Shown here piece by piece: positions 32,517 to 42,114 of a stretch of DNA of 64,000 nucleotides. The notes beneath the pieces are model-generated. The model had not been told where the DNA came from, did no database searches, and saw only the letters and a list, made by a program, of their open reading frames with translations. A program made the translations under genes and the position numbers. Positions within the stretch are counted from its first letter, which is position 1, and every line of letters begins with the position of its first letter. This DNA is from Candidatus Aalborgicola danicus (GTDB lineage: Bacteria; Pseudomonadota; Gammaproteobacteria; Burkholderiales; Burkholderiaceae_C): NCBI GenBank assembly GCA_016703945.1, contig JADJBC010000060.1:238433-302432 (forward strand), in the 5' to 3' direction.

Positions 32517-33611
32517 ATGACTCTTTTTTCTTCATTGTTCAACGACATCCGCATGGGCCAGGGCGCTTTGGTGGCTGGTCTTGCCCTGTTGATGGCGACG
32601 CCACAGACGTTTGCAGCCGAAGTGCCGACGGTGGTGGTGAAAGCAAAAAACCTGGGGGGCACCTATGTGCTGGATGGCGTGATCCAGCCCGTCAAGCAAA
32701 GCACTATCGCCGCACAAGCGTCCGGTCGGATTGCAAGCTTGCAAGTGAAGCCTGGTGACAAGGTGCGTGCGGGTCAGGTCCTGGCCACCATCGATGACCG
32801 CGAGGCAAGTGCCGGCGTACAACGCAGTCAGGCACAGATCAGCCAGGCCGATGCCGAGATGCGCAACGCCCAGGCGCAGCTGGATCGGACCCGCGATTTG
32901 CAGGGCAAAGGTTTTGTCAGCAAAGCTGCCCTGGACACCGCCCAGGCACAAATGCAAATCAGTGCAGCGGCCCGGGACCAGGCGCTTGCTGGCGCCAGGC
33001 AGACCGCCGTGGCCCAGGGTTTCACGCGTGTGACGGCACCGTTTGATGGTTGGATTCTGCAAACTTTTGCCGAGGCAGGGGACTTGGCCCTGCCGGGAAA
33101 ACCGCTGCTGACGGTTTATGCCCCCCAGCCCTTGCGTGCGGTGGTTCAAGTACCGACTTCACGTGCGTTAGCGGTGCGTACGGCGACACAAACGGCGATT
33201 CACACGGGTGACGCCCAGACCGGCATGACAACCATTGTTCCAGTTTCCAAAGTGGCGGTACCGTCTGCTGACCCGGTTTCGCAAACCACGGAGTGGCGGC
33301 TTGAACTGGCACCACAGGATGCAACCAACCTGATTCCAGGGCAGCAGGTCCAGGTTCAGTTCTCGCAGGCACAGGCCGGGTCCGCCACCAGGCTGGTGTT
33401 GCCAGCGCAGTCCATTGTCCGCAGAGGTGAGCTCACCGCTGTGTACGTCGTGTCGGGCAACCTCTTTGCCTTGCGTGCCGTGCGCATGGGTACCAACCAG
33501 GGTGTTGACGGGGTGGAAGTGGTGTCAGGTGTTGTTGCGGGTGATGTTGTGGCCTTGGACCCCATACGTGCGGGCTTTGCCAACGCCACTCCGGCCAAAG
33601 CGGCTAAGTGA
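32517..33611 (+). CDS. RND efflux periplasmic adaptor (HlyD/MFP family)
   Basis: This 364-residue membrane-fusion protein has a signal peptide and cleavage near FAAEVPT. The barrel-sandwich half-motifs GRIASLQVKPGDKVRAGQVLATID and RVTAPFDGWILQTFAEAGDLALPGKPLL flank a coiled hairpin rich in Ala and Gln. The start at 32517 gives a normal signal sequence. It lies directly behind a CsoR-type operator and 7 bases before the RND pump gene. Together with the pump it would span the periplasm and join an outer-membrane channel encoded elsewhere. The substrate is unknown; regulation suggests metal or sulfur stress. Confidence 0.88.
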   Translation: MTLFSSLFNDIRMGQGALVAGLALLMATPQTFAAEVPTVVVKAKNLGGTYVLDGVIQPVKQSTIAAQASGRIASLQVKPGDKVRAGQVLATIDDREASAGVQRSQAQISQADAEMRNAQAQLDRTRDLQGKGFVSKAALDTAQAQMQISAAARDQALAGARQTAVAQGFTRVTAPFDGWILQTFAEAGDLALPGKPLLTVYAPQPLRAVVQVPTSRALAVRTATQTAIHTGDAQTGMTTIVPVSKVAVPSADPVSQTTEWRLELAPQDATNLIPGQQVQVQFSQAQAGSATRLVLPAQSIVRRGELTAVYVVSGNLFALRAVRMGTNQGVDGVEVVSGVVAGDVVALDPIRAGFANATPAKAAK

Positions 33612-33618
33612 GCATCCC

Positions 33619-36600
33619 ATGACTGCAAAACAAAACCTGGGCATTTCCGGCCGCATTGCAGCGGCCTTTCAGTCCAACGCACTAACGCCCTTGCTGGCGA
33701 TCGTCGCTTTGCTATTGGGCGCCTTTGCCGTGCTTGTCACGCCCCGCGAGGAAGAGCCACAGATCAACGTGACCATGGCCAACGTGATGATCCCGTTTCC
33801 TGGCGCCAGCAGTGCCGATGTGCAGAACATGGTCGCTCGCCCGGCTGAACAGGTGTTGGGTCAAATAGCCGGCATTGAACACACGTATTCGGTGGCTCGC
33901 CCCGGATTGGCTGTTTTGACGGTGCAGTTCAAGGTCGGCGTGGCCCATTCCGAGGCGCTGGTGCGGCTGTTTGATGTACTGAACGCCAACCAGGATTGGA
34001 TGCCCCGAGATGCAGGGACGCTGACGCCAATCATCAAACCCAAAGGTATTGACGATGTGCCTGTGGTCGCGGTCACGTTGTGGAGCAAGGAGGGCCAGGC
34101 CGCCGTGGATCTGGAAACCGTGGCCCACTCGATTGAAACCGAGATAAAGTCCGTGGCCGGTGTGCGGGAAGTGCAAACGCTGGGCGGCCCTGGCCGCTCC
34201 ATTCAAGTCGAACTCAACCCCGGCCGCATGCGCGAGCGTGCAGTGGACACACTGAGCCTGCAGAAGACGCTGGCCGCTGCCAATTTTGGAATGCCGGCTG
34301 GTGCGGTGGTTGATCTGCGAGGTGAGCGCGCCGGGGCACAAATGTTGAATGTGCAAGCCGGTGAATTTCTGCGCAACGCCGAAGACGTGGGAGATCTGGT
34401 GGTTGGCATCAGCCAGGGCAAGCCAGTCTTTCTGCGCGATGTTGCACGCATCACCGATGGCGCTCAGCAAGCCCAGCGATATGTCTGGTTCATGCCAGGT
34501 GCCGCCATGGTGCAGGAGCAATCGACCACAGCCCAGGCACCGACAGTAGCCGCCGGCCAAAACTACCCGGCTGTGACGATACAGGTCACCAAGAAGCCGG
34601 GTGAAAATGCGGTCGACGTATCGCGCGCAGTACGCAACCGCCTCGATACGCTGCGCAACACCGTGATCCCGACCAATATGCAGGTCACTGTGACGCGCGA
34701 CTATGGTGAAACCGCCGCCGAAAAAGCCAACAAACTGATTCAAAAACTGGGCTTTGCCACCGGCTCGGTGATTCTCTTGGTTGGGCTAGCGCTTGGGCGC
34801 AGAGAGGCCCTGATTGTGGGCGCCGCCGTCATACTGACATTGACGGCCACCCTGTTTGCTTCCTGGGCCTGGGGTTTTACGCTGAACCGGGTGTCCTTGT
34901 TTGCACTGATCTTTTCCATCGGTATTTTGGTTGATGACGCAATTGTGGTGGTGGAAAACATCCACCGGCACCAACAGCTGACGCCAGATGTTCCTCTCAG
35001 AAAAATCATTCCACGTGCCGTGGACGAGGTGGGTGGCCCCACAATTCTGGCTACCCTGACTGTGATTGCGGCACTGCTGCCCATGGCCTTTGTGTCGGGC
35101 CTCATGGGCCCGTACATGAGTCCGATTCCCATCAATTCGAGCTTGGGCATGGCACTTTCGCTGGCCATTGCGTTTACCGTGACGCCCTGGTTGGCGCTCA
35201 AGCTGATGCGCGAACATGGAGCGGTATCCGGCCACGCCGTGCCACATCCAGACAGCCACGGCGATGGACGCATTAAGCGTGTGTTCACAAAACTGCTAAC
35301 GCCTTTTCTGAACAGTGCACGCCACCGCTGGATGCTTCTGCTCGGTATCCTGGGCGCACTCGCGGTATCGGTGAGTCTCACACTGATTCCGAGCAGCATG
35401 GTGGGCGTGGTGCTCAAGATGCTGCCATTCGACAACAAGAGCGAGTTCCAGGTGGTGGTGGACATGCCTGCCGGAACACCGCTGGAAGACACTGCTGCCG
35501 CCCTTCAGGAAATGGGTGGCTTCCTGGCACAGCAACCCGAAGTCTCCAACCTGCAAGCCTATGCCGGCGCGGCCTCGCCGATTACGTTTAATGGTTTGGT
35601 GCGCCAGTACTACCTGCGTGCCGATGCCGAGCAGGGTGACCTCCAGGTTAATCTGGTGGACAAACACCAACGTAGCGACAAGAGCCATGCCATCGCACAA
35701 CGTCTGCGTCCCGGTCTGGAACAAATCGCAGCCAAGCACAAGGCCCGCATCAAGGTCGTGGAAGTACCGCCGGGCCCGCCGGTGATGTCGCCTTTGGTGG
35801 CCGAAGTCTATGGCCCGGACGAGGCGGGTCGCCAGGCGCTGGCAGGGAAAATAGCGCAATCGTTCAGCAAGACCTCGGACATTGTGGGTGTGGACACCAG
35901 CTTGCGTGAAGACGCGCCGCGCGCATTCCTGCGCGTGCGGCGCCAACGCGCCGAATCCCTGGGGATTCCCGTCGCCGCGATAGCCCAGACCGTTTCTGCG
36001 GCGCTGTCCGGAAGTGACGCTGCTTATCTGCGCGATGGCCAATCAAAATACCCCGTGCCCATTCGGCTGCAGTTGTCAGCCGAGAGCCAAGTCGGGCTCG
36101 ATGCCATCCTGGCGATGCCACTGCGCGCCGCCAATGGGCAACTGGTGCCATTGTCCGAGCTGGTGACGGTCGAGCGCGGCATCATTGACAAGCCGCTTTT
36201 CACCAAGGACCTGCAGGGTGTGAGTTATGTCCATGGCGACATGGCGGGGCAGCTGGACTCTCCCCTGTACGGACTGTTTGCCATTCGCGAAACCATGGCA
36301 AAGTCTGCGCCCGCGGGCGATACCCTTGGGGAATACTGGATTCGCCAACCGACCGACACCTACCGCCAGTACGCCATCAAATGGGATGGTGAGTCACAAA
36401 TCACCTATGACACCTTCCGCGACATGGGCGCTGCCTATGCCGTGGGTCTGGTGTTGATATATCTGCTGGTGGTCGCGCAATTCAAGAGCTACCTGACGCC
36501 CCTGGTCATCATGGCGCCCATTCCGCTGACCATCATCGGTGTCATGCCGGGTCATGCGTTTATGGGGGCGCAGTTCACCGCAACCAGCATGATTGGCATG

Positions 36601-36936
36601 ATTGCCCTGGCGGGCATCATCGTGCGCAACTCGATTCTGTTGGTCGACTTCATCGAATTGCAGGTCAGCCAGGGCATGGCCTTCAAGGAGGCTGTCATGC
36701 AGTCGGCTGCGGTGCGTGCGCAACCGATTGCCCTGACCGGCCTGGCTGCCATGATTGGTGCCTTCTTTATCTTGGACGACCCCATCTTTAACGGGCTGGC
36801 GGTATCGCTGATCTTCGGCATCCTGGTATCAACCCTGCTGACCTTGGTTGTTATTCCCGTCCTGTATTACGCGCTGTATCGGCGCCGTATGGAGTCGCGC
36901 CCCGATGCGGCTTCTTCCACGCCCGCTGAGGCATAA
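33619..36936 (+). CDS. RND-family efflux permease
   Basis: This 1105-residue inner-membrane pump of the AcrB/CusA superfamily has the normal twelve-span layout with two large periplasmic loops. The proton-relay acidic pair is in FSIGILVDDAIVVVENIHRHQQ. Strands such as NVMIPFPGASSADVQNMV and the SASL-like domain QVTKKPGENAVDVSRAV are typical. It lacks the Met-rich cluster expected of a copper CusA pump, so a non-metal substrate is plausible. The permease has the full family length and follows the adaptor gene closely. It is part of a four-gene unit ending in a CsoR-family regulator. Confidence 0.9.
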   Translation: MTAKQNLGISGRIAAAFQSNALTPLLAIVALLLGAFAVLVTPREEEPQINVTMANVMIPFPGASSADVQNMVARPAEQVLGQIAGIEHTYSVARPGLAVLTVQFKVGVAHSEALVRLFDVLNANQDWMPRDAGTLTPIIKPKGIDDVPVVAVTLWSKEGQAAVDLETVAHSIETEIKSVAGVREVQTLGGPGRSIQVELNPGRMRERAVDTLSLQKTLAAANFGMPAGAVVDLRGERAGAQMLNVQAGEFLRNAEDVGDLVVGISQGKPVFLRDVARITDGAQQAQRYVWFMPGAAMVQEQSTTAQAPTVAAGQNYPAVTIQVTKKPGENAVDVSRAVRNRLDTLRNTVIPTNMQVTVTRDYGETAAEKANKLIQKLGFATGSVILLVGLALGRREALIVGAAVILTLTATLFASWAWGFTLNRVSLFALIFSIGILVDDAIVVVENIHRHQQLTPDVPLRKIIPRAVDEVGGPTILATLTVIAALLPMAFVSGLMGPYMSPIPINSSLGMALSLAIAFTVTPWLALKLMREHGAVSGHAVPHPDSHGDGRIKRVFTKLLTPFLNSARHRWMLLLGILGALAVSVSLTLIPSSMVGVVLKMLPFDNKSEFQVVVDMPAGTPLEDTAAALQEMGGFLAQQPEVSNLQAYAGAASPITFNGLVRQYYLRADAEQGDLQVNLVDKHQRSDKSHAIAQRLRPGLEQIAAKHKARIKVVEVPPGPPVMSPLVAEVYGPDEAGRQALAGKIAQSFSKTSDIVGVDTSLREDAPRAFLRVRRQRAESLGIPVAAIAQTVSAALSGSDAAYLRDGQSKYPVPIRLQLSAESQVGLDAILAMPLRAANGQLVPLSELVTVERGIIDKPLFTKDLQGVSYVHGDMAGQLDSPLYGLFAIRETMAKSAPAGDTLGEYWIRQPTDTYRQYAIKWDGESQITYDTFRDMGAAYAVGLVLIYLLVVAQFKSYLTPLVIMAPIPLTIIGVMPGHAFMGAQFTATSMIGMIALAGIIVRNSILLVDFIELQVSQGMAFKEAVMQSAAVRAQPIALTGLAAMIGAFFILDDPIFNGLAVSLIFGILVSTLLTLVVIPVLYYALYRRRMESRPDAASSTPAEA

Positions 36937-36963
36937 ATCTTTACCACTCCAAAAGGAACCACC

Positions 36964-37188
36964 ATGACCGTTAACCGCTACATTTTTGTTTTTGCAGGCA
37001 TGTTCATCATGCTGTCCCTGGCCTTGGGCATTGAAGGCAGCCCGCTGTTTGTGAGCAAGTGGGCGCTGGCATTTACCGCATTTGTTGGCCTCAACCTGTT
37101 CCAGTCCGGCTTTACCAATTTTTGCCCGCTGGCCATCATTTTGAGGAAGCTGGGCGTGCCAGAGTCCAAAGTAGGATGTGCCAATTAA
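36964..37188 (+). CDS. DUF2892 small membrane protein
   Basis: This 74-residue protein has two membrane spans (FVFAGMFIMLSLALGI and WALAFTAFVGLNLFQSGFT) and ends with FCPLAIILRKLGVPESKVGCAN. DUF2892 domains carry the FCP motif and occur alone or fused to rhodanese, for example as the C-terminal part of YgaP, an inner-membrane sulfurtransferase. Cys residues at FCPL and GCAN could take sulfur. Its place between an RND pump and a CsoR/CstR-type repressor fits a role in sulfide or persulfide handling. Start ATG follows AAAAGGAACCACC. Confidence 0.87.
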   Translation: MTVNRYIFVFAGMFIMLSLALGIEGSPLFVSKWALAFTAFVGLNLFQSGFTNFCPLAIILRKLGVPESKVGCAN

Positions 37189-37207
37189 GCTCAACCAGGA
37201 GAGCACT

Positions 37208-37498
37208 ATGGCCGAACTCAAAACCCGACACGCACAGACCGATGTGCTGAACCGCTTGCGCAGGGCCGAGGGGCAGATCCGCGGCATCCAAAGGATGGTC
37301 GAAGAGGGAGAAAGTTGCCTGAAGATCGGCCAGCAGTTCGCTGCCGTGCGCAGCGCGCTGGACAGCACCTACCTGCGCATGACCGTGTGTTACATGGAGC
37401 AGGAGTTGGAGGCCCGAACGCAGCCAACTGACGCGGACAAACCCGACTACAGCGAGCTGATCAAAAACATGGAGACGCTGCTGGCCCGGATGGCGTAA
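37208..37498 (+). CDS. CsoR/CstR-family repressor (DUF156)
   Basis: This 96-residue all-helical regulator matches the CsoR/RcnR/CstR family: DVLNRLRRAEGQIRGIQRMVEEGESCLKIGQQFAAVRSAL. The first ligand Cys is present in GESCLKI. The copper ligands of CsoR, a His 25 residues and a Cys 29 residues later, are not there; those positions are Tyr and Glu. A Cys lies at position +24 (RMTVCYMEQEL). Loss of the His and presence of two cysteines suggest a thiol or persulfide sensor rather than copper, as in CstR, though the spacing differs. It probably binds the palindrome at 32465 and controls its own operon. Confidence 0.85.
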   Translation: MAELKTRHAQTDVLNRLRRAEGQIRGIQRMVEEGESCLKIGQQFAAVRSALDSTYLRMTVCYMEQELEARTQPTDADKPDYSELIKNMETLLARMA

Positions 37499-37508
37499 GA
37501 GCCTGTGG

Positions 37509-40162
37509 TTATTGGCCTGCGCCCACTTCATAGACCAGCCGGTACCGTCCAGCGGACAGCATTTCGTTGTCGTCCAAGCCGTAGCCGATCAAAAACTGTG
37601 TGCCGACCAGTTGGCTGATGTCGTCGTTCGCCAGGATGTCGACCAGGATCGCGTTGGTGCCGTTTTCCGAAACGCCACGCAAGTATTCGCCCAGGGGGCC
37701 ACCGACATACTGCTGCCAACTCGCCACACGGGTTTTCAGAAAAACGCCCAGCGGACCGGTGCTGGTGTTGCCACCCGCGCGGACCAGCGCCACCACATAG
37801 ACGTTGTAGCTCACCGCCGCGGCCTGATTCAGGCCACGCGTCGCCACGTCGGCGGGATCTGAAGGCCGGTGCTCAGCACCAAACGCCGGTTGCTGCCCAC
37901 TTTGCGTGTTTGTGAGAAGAAGGGCAACACCTTGCCCGTGGGTATGGATAGATTGCTGCCCTCTGCCACCAGATCCAGGAACGCATCCAGCGTCGGGTTG
38001 ACGATTCCTGCTGCTAGCGTCTGGCGCACAAAACTTCCCTCTCCCAATTGGCCGTAGTCATTCCATCCAAACGCCCAGGCCACCCCATCCGTGCGCGTGG
38101 CCAGTGTGTGCCAGGGCGCTGCCGACAGGCGGACGTACTGGTCGCCGTCGGTCAGCGTCGGTTGCAGTGTGAACCCGGTTGTACCCTGACCCAGTTCACC
38201 AAACTGGTTCAAACCCCAGCCCCAGATGCGGCCATTGACATCCAGCGCAAGACTGGAACCCAGTCCGGCAGCAATGGCCGCAATGCGTGGCAATCCGCTG
38301 ACCAGCACGGGGGTAGCCACTGAGACATCGTTGGCCGGGCTCACCTGGGCAAAGGTATTGCGTCCCCAGGCCCAGACCCGGCCCTGGCCGTCCAGCGCCA
38401 GGGAATGGCCCTCACCGGCAGCAATGGCGCGCACGTCGGTCACTGCGGTGATGGCTTGTGGCGTGGGCCCGCTGCCCACACTGGCACCCGCGCCCAGTTG
38501 TCCTTCGCGGTTGTCACCCCAGGCCCACAACTTCCCGCCGCCATCCAGTCCCAAGCTATGCCCACCGCCGAGTGCCACTTGGGACAGCGGGGGGACATCC
38601 TGGGCTATGACGGGTCGGTCGATGGAGCCCTCGGATAGGGGGCGGGCAAGCTGACCACGGCTGTTGTCCCCCCAGATCCACAGCGCGCCGGCTGCGTCGA
38701 TGGCTGCACTGCTGGCTTTGGCAGCACTGATCTGCCGGATACCCGCCAGGCCCACCACTGCCTCCGGTGTCGTGCGCACGCCATTCATGCCGCTGCCAAC
38801 CGCGCCGCCAAAGTTGTCGCCCCATGCGAACACCGTTCCATCTCGCAGCAGGGCAAGGGAATGGCTGTCGCCCGCCGCCACCTGACTGCTGGCGCCAAGC
38901 TTGGCTACGACGACAGGAATATTGCGGGTGGTTTCAGTGGCACTGCCGGTCTGGCCCTTCAGATCGTCACCCCAGCTCCATAACCGACCGGTTGAATCCA
39001 CTGCCAGGACATGTTTGTTACCTGTTCCAATCTGCCGCACCGGGCCGGTCACCCCCAAAGGCGTCTTCAGTACGCCGCTGGACGGCGTGGTTGTGGAGCC
39101 ATCGCCCAGCTGACCGTTGAAATTGCCACCAGTGATCAGCAGGCTACCGTTCGTTGTGGTCACTAATAGGTGGTACTCACCCACACGCACGGCGCTGGCC
39201 GTTGTGGTGAGACCGCTCAGCTTGGCAGGTGTGGCAATCGCCTCATAGCCGCCCCAGGTCCACACCGCGCCGTCGGTGGTAATGGCTGCTGCGCCCACCC
39301 GCCCAGCGGACACCGCCGTCACCCCCGTCAAGGCGCTGATGCGGGCCGGGCTTGACCGCTGGTTAACGGTCCCATCGGCCAACTGCCGGTATCGGTTGTC
39401 GCCCCAGGCCCAAAGGCCACCGTCGTTGTCAATCGCATAACTCTGGTCGCCAGCGGCGTCAATGGCGGTGATGCGTGGTATGCCTGCGGGGAAAATAACA
39501 CGCACCGGTGTGCCGGATTGACTGGGTGTGCTGGTACCGAGTTGGCCCATGCGGTTATCTCCCCACGCCCAGACCTCGCCCGTGCTGGTAAGGGCCACGG
39601 TGTGGGCGGCGCCACCGCGCGCATCCAGCACGCCGGCAAGGCTCACTTGTAGTGGCACATTGGACTGGTAAGCGCTGCTGCTGTGGCCCAGTTGGCCCAT
39701 GTGGTTCAGGCCCCAGGACCAAAGCCGCCCCTGCGTGTCGGTGCCTACCGCGTGGCGCTCGCCGCTGTGGATGCGCTGCATGCCGGGCAAACCCAACACT
39801 GGCAAGGGGCTGCTGTGGCTTTGTGTGCTGCCATCGCCCAACACACCTTCTGCGTTGTCGCCCCAGGCCAGGACTCGGCCATCGTCCATCAAGGCCAGCG
39901 AATGGAAAACACCGGCCGCCAGTGCAGTCACGGTGCCGGTGGGCATGTCCTTGATCAGGGTGGGGGTGGAAACAAAGGTCGCGCGCCCGCTTCCCAACTG
40001 TCCGCTGCCGTCTTCGCCCCAACTCAGTACCCGACCGGCACTGTCGACCGCGAGGCTGTGGTACAGCCCCCCGGCCAGTGTGGGGTCAGCCGCCGCTGGT
40101 ATTCCGGCGCAGAGGCCCAGCGAGGCAGCAATAAGCCAATGGCGCAGATCGGACTTTCGCAT
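37509..40162 (-). pseudogene. RCC1-repeat secreted protein, frameshifted near C-terminus
   Basis: This large secreted protein starts MRKSDLRHWLIAASLGLCAGIPAAAD and consists of about 14 RCC1-type repeats of the form HSLALDxxGRVWAWGDNxxGQLG. Fourteen repeats would make two seven-bladed propellers, an unusual duplication. The frame ends after LVLSTGLQIPP. One base away it continues as ADVATRGLNQAAAVSYNVYVVALV through a C-terminal domain of 112 residues or more ending RYRLVYEVGAGQ at 37509. The shift lies near 37850-37858 in a CCCGCC run and may be an error or a real mutation. RCC1 proteins in bacteria often bind nucleic acids, proteins or surfaces. The role here is unknown. Confidence 0.75.
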
Positions 40163-40356
40163 GGGTGCAACTCCTCAAAGAACGGTCCAGGCTAATCCCG
40201 GAGGCGGCCAAGCTATTGTGTACCCAAGTGCGGGGCGTCGCCAGACCAGGTATGAGCTTCAGTCAAACCGGCCGCTGTGTGGGGCGGCGCACCGACAGCG
40301 TTGTGGTCTTGCCACACACTGCGATTTTGCTTACTGCTCATCTTAAGGAAAGCACC

Positions 40357-40506
40357 ATGCTCGAAACCATTGCCATCATCCTGATCGTCCTCTGGCTCCT
40401 GGGCATGGTGTCCTCGTACACCATTGGGGGCTTCATTCATATTTTGTTGGTGATCGCTGTGATCGTCGTGTTGATGCGTCTGATTGGTGGACGGCGCGGG
40501 CGATAG
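40357..40506 (+). CDS. Small lmo0937-family membrane protein
   Basis: This 49-residue protein is mostly two hydrophobic segments, ETIAIILIVLWLLGMVSSYTIGGFIHILLVIAVIVVLMRLI, followed by GGRRGR. It matches the short lmo0937-type family. The ATG at 40357 follows TTAAGGAAAGCACC. These proteins are common in soil and stress-related gene clusters with unknown function. It opens a cluster of small envelope proteins. Confidence 0.75.
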   Translation: MLETIAIILIVLWLLGMVSSYTIGGFIHILLVIAVIVVLMRLIGGRRGR

Positions 40507-40530
40507 GGCGCACGGCCATATCGCTCCAAA

Positions 40531-40546
40531 GGTGACTCCAGTCACA
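40531..40546. promoter_or_regulatory. Crp-like palindrome upstream of small protein gene
   Basis: GTGACTCCAGTCAC has the GTGA-N6-TCAC form of a Crp-type site and lies about 51 bases before the ATG at 40597. A core of eight fixed bases is expected about once per window by chance, so this is weaker than the site at 56968. Confidence 0.4.
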
Positions 40547-40596
40547 GCTCTTTTTAGGGCTGACGGCTAGACTTCCATTATCAAAGAGGAGTCACC

Positions 40597-40779
40597 ATGC
40601 AACAGCTCAAAACGGTCGCAGAGCCCCCGCAGCAGAAAGCTGTTCTGGAGAGCAGTTTTGCCCAGCGATTAATGGGTTGGGGTGTGCAGGTCACGCACCT
40701 GACCCCGTCCAATGCCGAACGGTTTGAGGACAGCCAACTCGACCTTGACCAGCGGGTTCGCCAGTCTGGCGAGTGGTAA
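40597..40779 (+). CDS. Small hypothetical protein
   Basis: This encodes 60 residues starting MQQLKTVAEPPQQKAVLES. A strong ribosome-binding site (GAGGAGTCACC) precedes the ATG, which supports real expression. The protein is hydrophilic, with no cysteine or membrane span, and has a Trp at GWGVQVTHLT and at the end. A Crp-like palindrome lies upstream. I do not recognise the family. It sits in a run of small stress-type genes. Confidence 0.55.
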   Translation: MQQLKTVAEPPQQKAVLESSFAQRLMGWGVQVTHLTPSNAERFEDSQLDLDQRVRQSGEW

Positions 40780-40817
40780 GCAGCCCCATACCTGTTGACG
40801 GGTAAGGGGCGGCTCAC

Positions 40818-41297
40818 TCATGGGCTTGGCCGGCCCGGCTGGCGAAACAAGCGCTCCATCAGGCCCGACATCAGTTCGCCTTTGGGGTCGTGTGTCGCTA
40901 CCAGGTCAACAGCGGTACGCAGAGTATCGGCGACGCTGCCGGTCGTCAGCCAGCGCCAGGGCCGAACCCAGACAATGACCGCACCGGTCAGCAATGCGCC
41001 CAGCATCAGGCGACCTGGGTAGCGAATGGCAATTGGCCCAAGCAGCGACTGTGCAGAGTGGGTCACAGCCCCAAAAGCCTGTGCAAATGGCAATGTCTTC
41101 CACCATGCCAGCAGACGCTCGGTGGGTGTGCCGCCCTGCGCAAGCGCGGCCAGCAGACCGATCAAGTAGACGCTGTAGTGCGACGCTCGGCCCGACGCCG
41201 AATCACTGGAGCGCATTTGACTTGTGACTAGGTGGATACGCAGAAGGGAGCGGTTCGCCTCCAGCCGCGCACAGGGGTCGGTCAATGTGGGGTTCAT
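40818..41297 (-). CDS. Hypothetical membrane-associated protein
   Basis: This 159-residue protein has a hydrophobic stretch (YSVYLIGLLAALAQG) and a second (PGRLMLGALLTGAVIVWVRPW), so it is probably an inner-membrane protein. The N-terminal third is Arg-rich and polar. Its start overlaps the end of the phage-holin-family gene as ATGA, so it is translated with it. The block also includes a DUF883-like gene. This trio of DUF883-like, holin-like and third membrane protein occurs in other betaproteobacteria and resembles the E. coli YqjD/YqjE/YqjK set, which would make this the YqjK-like position. Sequence support for that is weak. Confidence 0.6.
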   Translation of the reverse strand: MNPTLTDPCARLEANRSLLRIHLVTSQMRSSDSASGRASHYSVYLIGLLAALAQGGTPTERLLAWWKTLPFAQAFGAVTHSAQSLLGPIAIRYPGRLMLGALLTGAVIVWVRPWRWLTTGSVADTLRTAVDLVATHDPKGELMSGLMERLFRQPGRPSP

Positions 41298-41674
41298 CGC
41301 AAAGTTGCCTCTTTAAATAGGGCCCCGTCGGCGGCCCACTGTTGGCGCAGCCGCTCAAAGCTTTGACGAGCGTTGGTGCTACCCAGCTGAACCAGACACC
41401 ACCCCAGCCCAAGGGCCGGAACCAAAGGGACGATCAACAAGGGCCACGCTACCGTCGCATGCACCACCGGTGACACAAACCACAACATCACCGCCACGCC
41501 CGCTAAGCCCAGGGAGAGCATGGCGCAACACATTGCAGAAATCGCCAGTAACAAGCGACGCTGCAGTAATCTGGAGAACTCGGCGGCCTCCTGGCCGGCA
41601 AGTTGTGCGTACGCCAGTGCATGGTCTGCCACCAGCTTGGGTTGCGTCGCCAGCACGTCCCACAGCGGGTTCAT
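41294..41674 (-). CDS. Phage-holin-family (YqjE-like) membrane protein
   Basis: This 126-residue protein has two membrane spans, LLAISAMCCAMLSLGLAGVAVMLWFV and VAWPLLIVPLVPALGLGWCLVQLG, in the YqjE/holin III-like arrangement. The start at 41674 (MNPLWDV) is preferred over an in-frame TTG at 41680. In enteric bacteria YqjE and YqjD are stress-induced inner-membrane proteins that can bind ribosomes. A DUF883-like gene lies 7 bases upstream. Not a lytic phage holin: there is no phage context. Confidence 0.75.
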   Translation of the reverse strand: MNPLWDVLATQPKLVADHALAYAQLAGQEAAEFSRLLQRRLLLAISAMCCAMLSLGLAGVAVMLWFVSPVVHATVAWPLLIVPLVPALGLGWCLVQLGSTNARQSFERLRQQWAADGALFKEATLR

Positions 41675-41681
41675 GGTCAAC

Positions 41682-42062
41682 TCAATCGTGGTGACGTGAC
41701 TGACTGATAACGCGTGCTAGCGCCATCACCGCCGCACCGGTTGCCGCAGCGATGAGCACCGATTTCACCGGTTCTTCACGGATGTAAGCGACCGTACGGT
41801 CCGACGCGTTGTTGGCACCATCACGTATTTGGCGTGAGGTGTTTTTGACACTGTCCACGCCATGCTGCACCAACGCCGCGGTTTTATTTTCCACGTTGTG
41901 GATCATGGGAACAACCTGCTGGCGGGCCGTGTCGATGGTGTGCGACAAGCCGTCCAGTGCTTCGTTGGTCACACGTTGGGTAGCGTGGATCGCCGCATCC
42001 GCCTTATGAGCGGCTTGGTCGATCAAGTTGTTCGTCGCGTCTGAAATTGTGTTGTTTGACAT
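41682..42062 (-). CDS. DUF883/ElaB-YqjD-like protein
   Basis: This 126-residue protein has an amphipathic, Ala/Asp/Asn-rich coiled N-terminal part (NLIDQAAHKADAAIHATQRVTNEAL) and a C-terminal transmembrane anchor (REEPVKSVLIAAATGAAVMALARVI). This is the DUF883 layout of ElaB, YqjD and YgaM, membrane-anchored ribosome-associated stress proteins in E. coli. The ATG follows an upstream GGAGTT. It is encoded first in the set of three small envelope genes. Confidence 0.8.
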   Translation of the reverse strand: MSNNTISDATNNLIDQAAHKADAAIHATQRVTNEALDGLSHTIDTARQQVVPMIHNVENKTAALVQHGVDSVKNTSRQIRDGANNASDRTVAYIREEPVKSVLIAAATGAAVMALARVISQSRHHD

Positions 42063-42114
42063 GGGAACTCCGGTTGAATTAGATGGAAGAATGCTCACAA
42101 GGGAATGGGTAAGA

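Noticed and set aside
34740..36042. Long antisense frames across the RND permease gene
   Set aside because: High GC makes antisense frames common; the plus-strand RND protein is full length with all motifs.
36964..37188. Copper-export operon reading of the RND/DUF2892/CsoR genes
   Set aside because: The regulator lacks the copper ligands and the pump lacks Met clusters, so a copper role was not called.
40303..40317. TGTGG-N5-CCACA repeat upstream of the lmo0937-type gene
   Set aside because: Its spacer is five bases and its core does not match GTGA, so it was not called as a Crp site.
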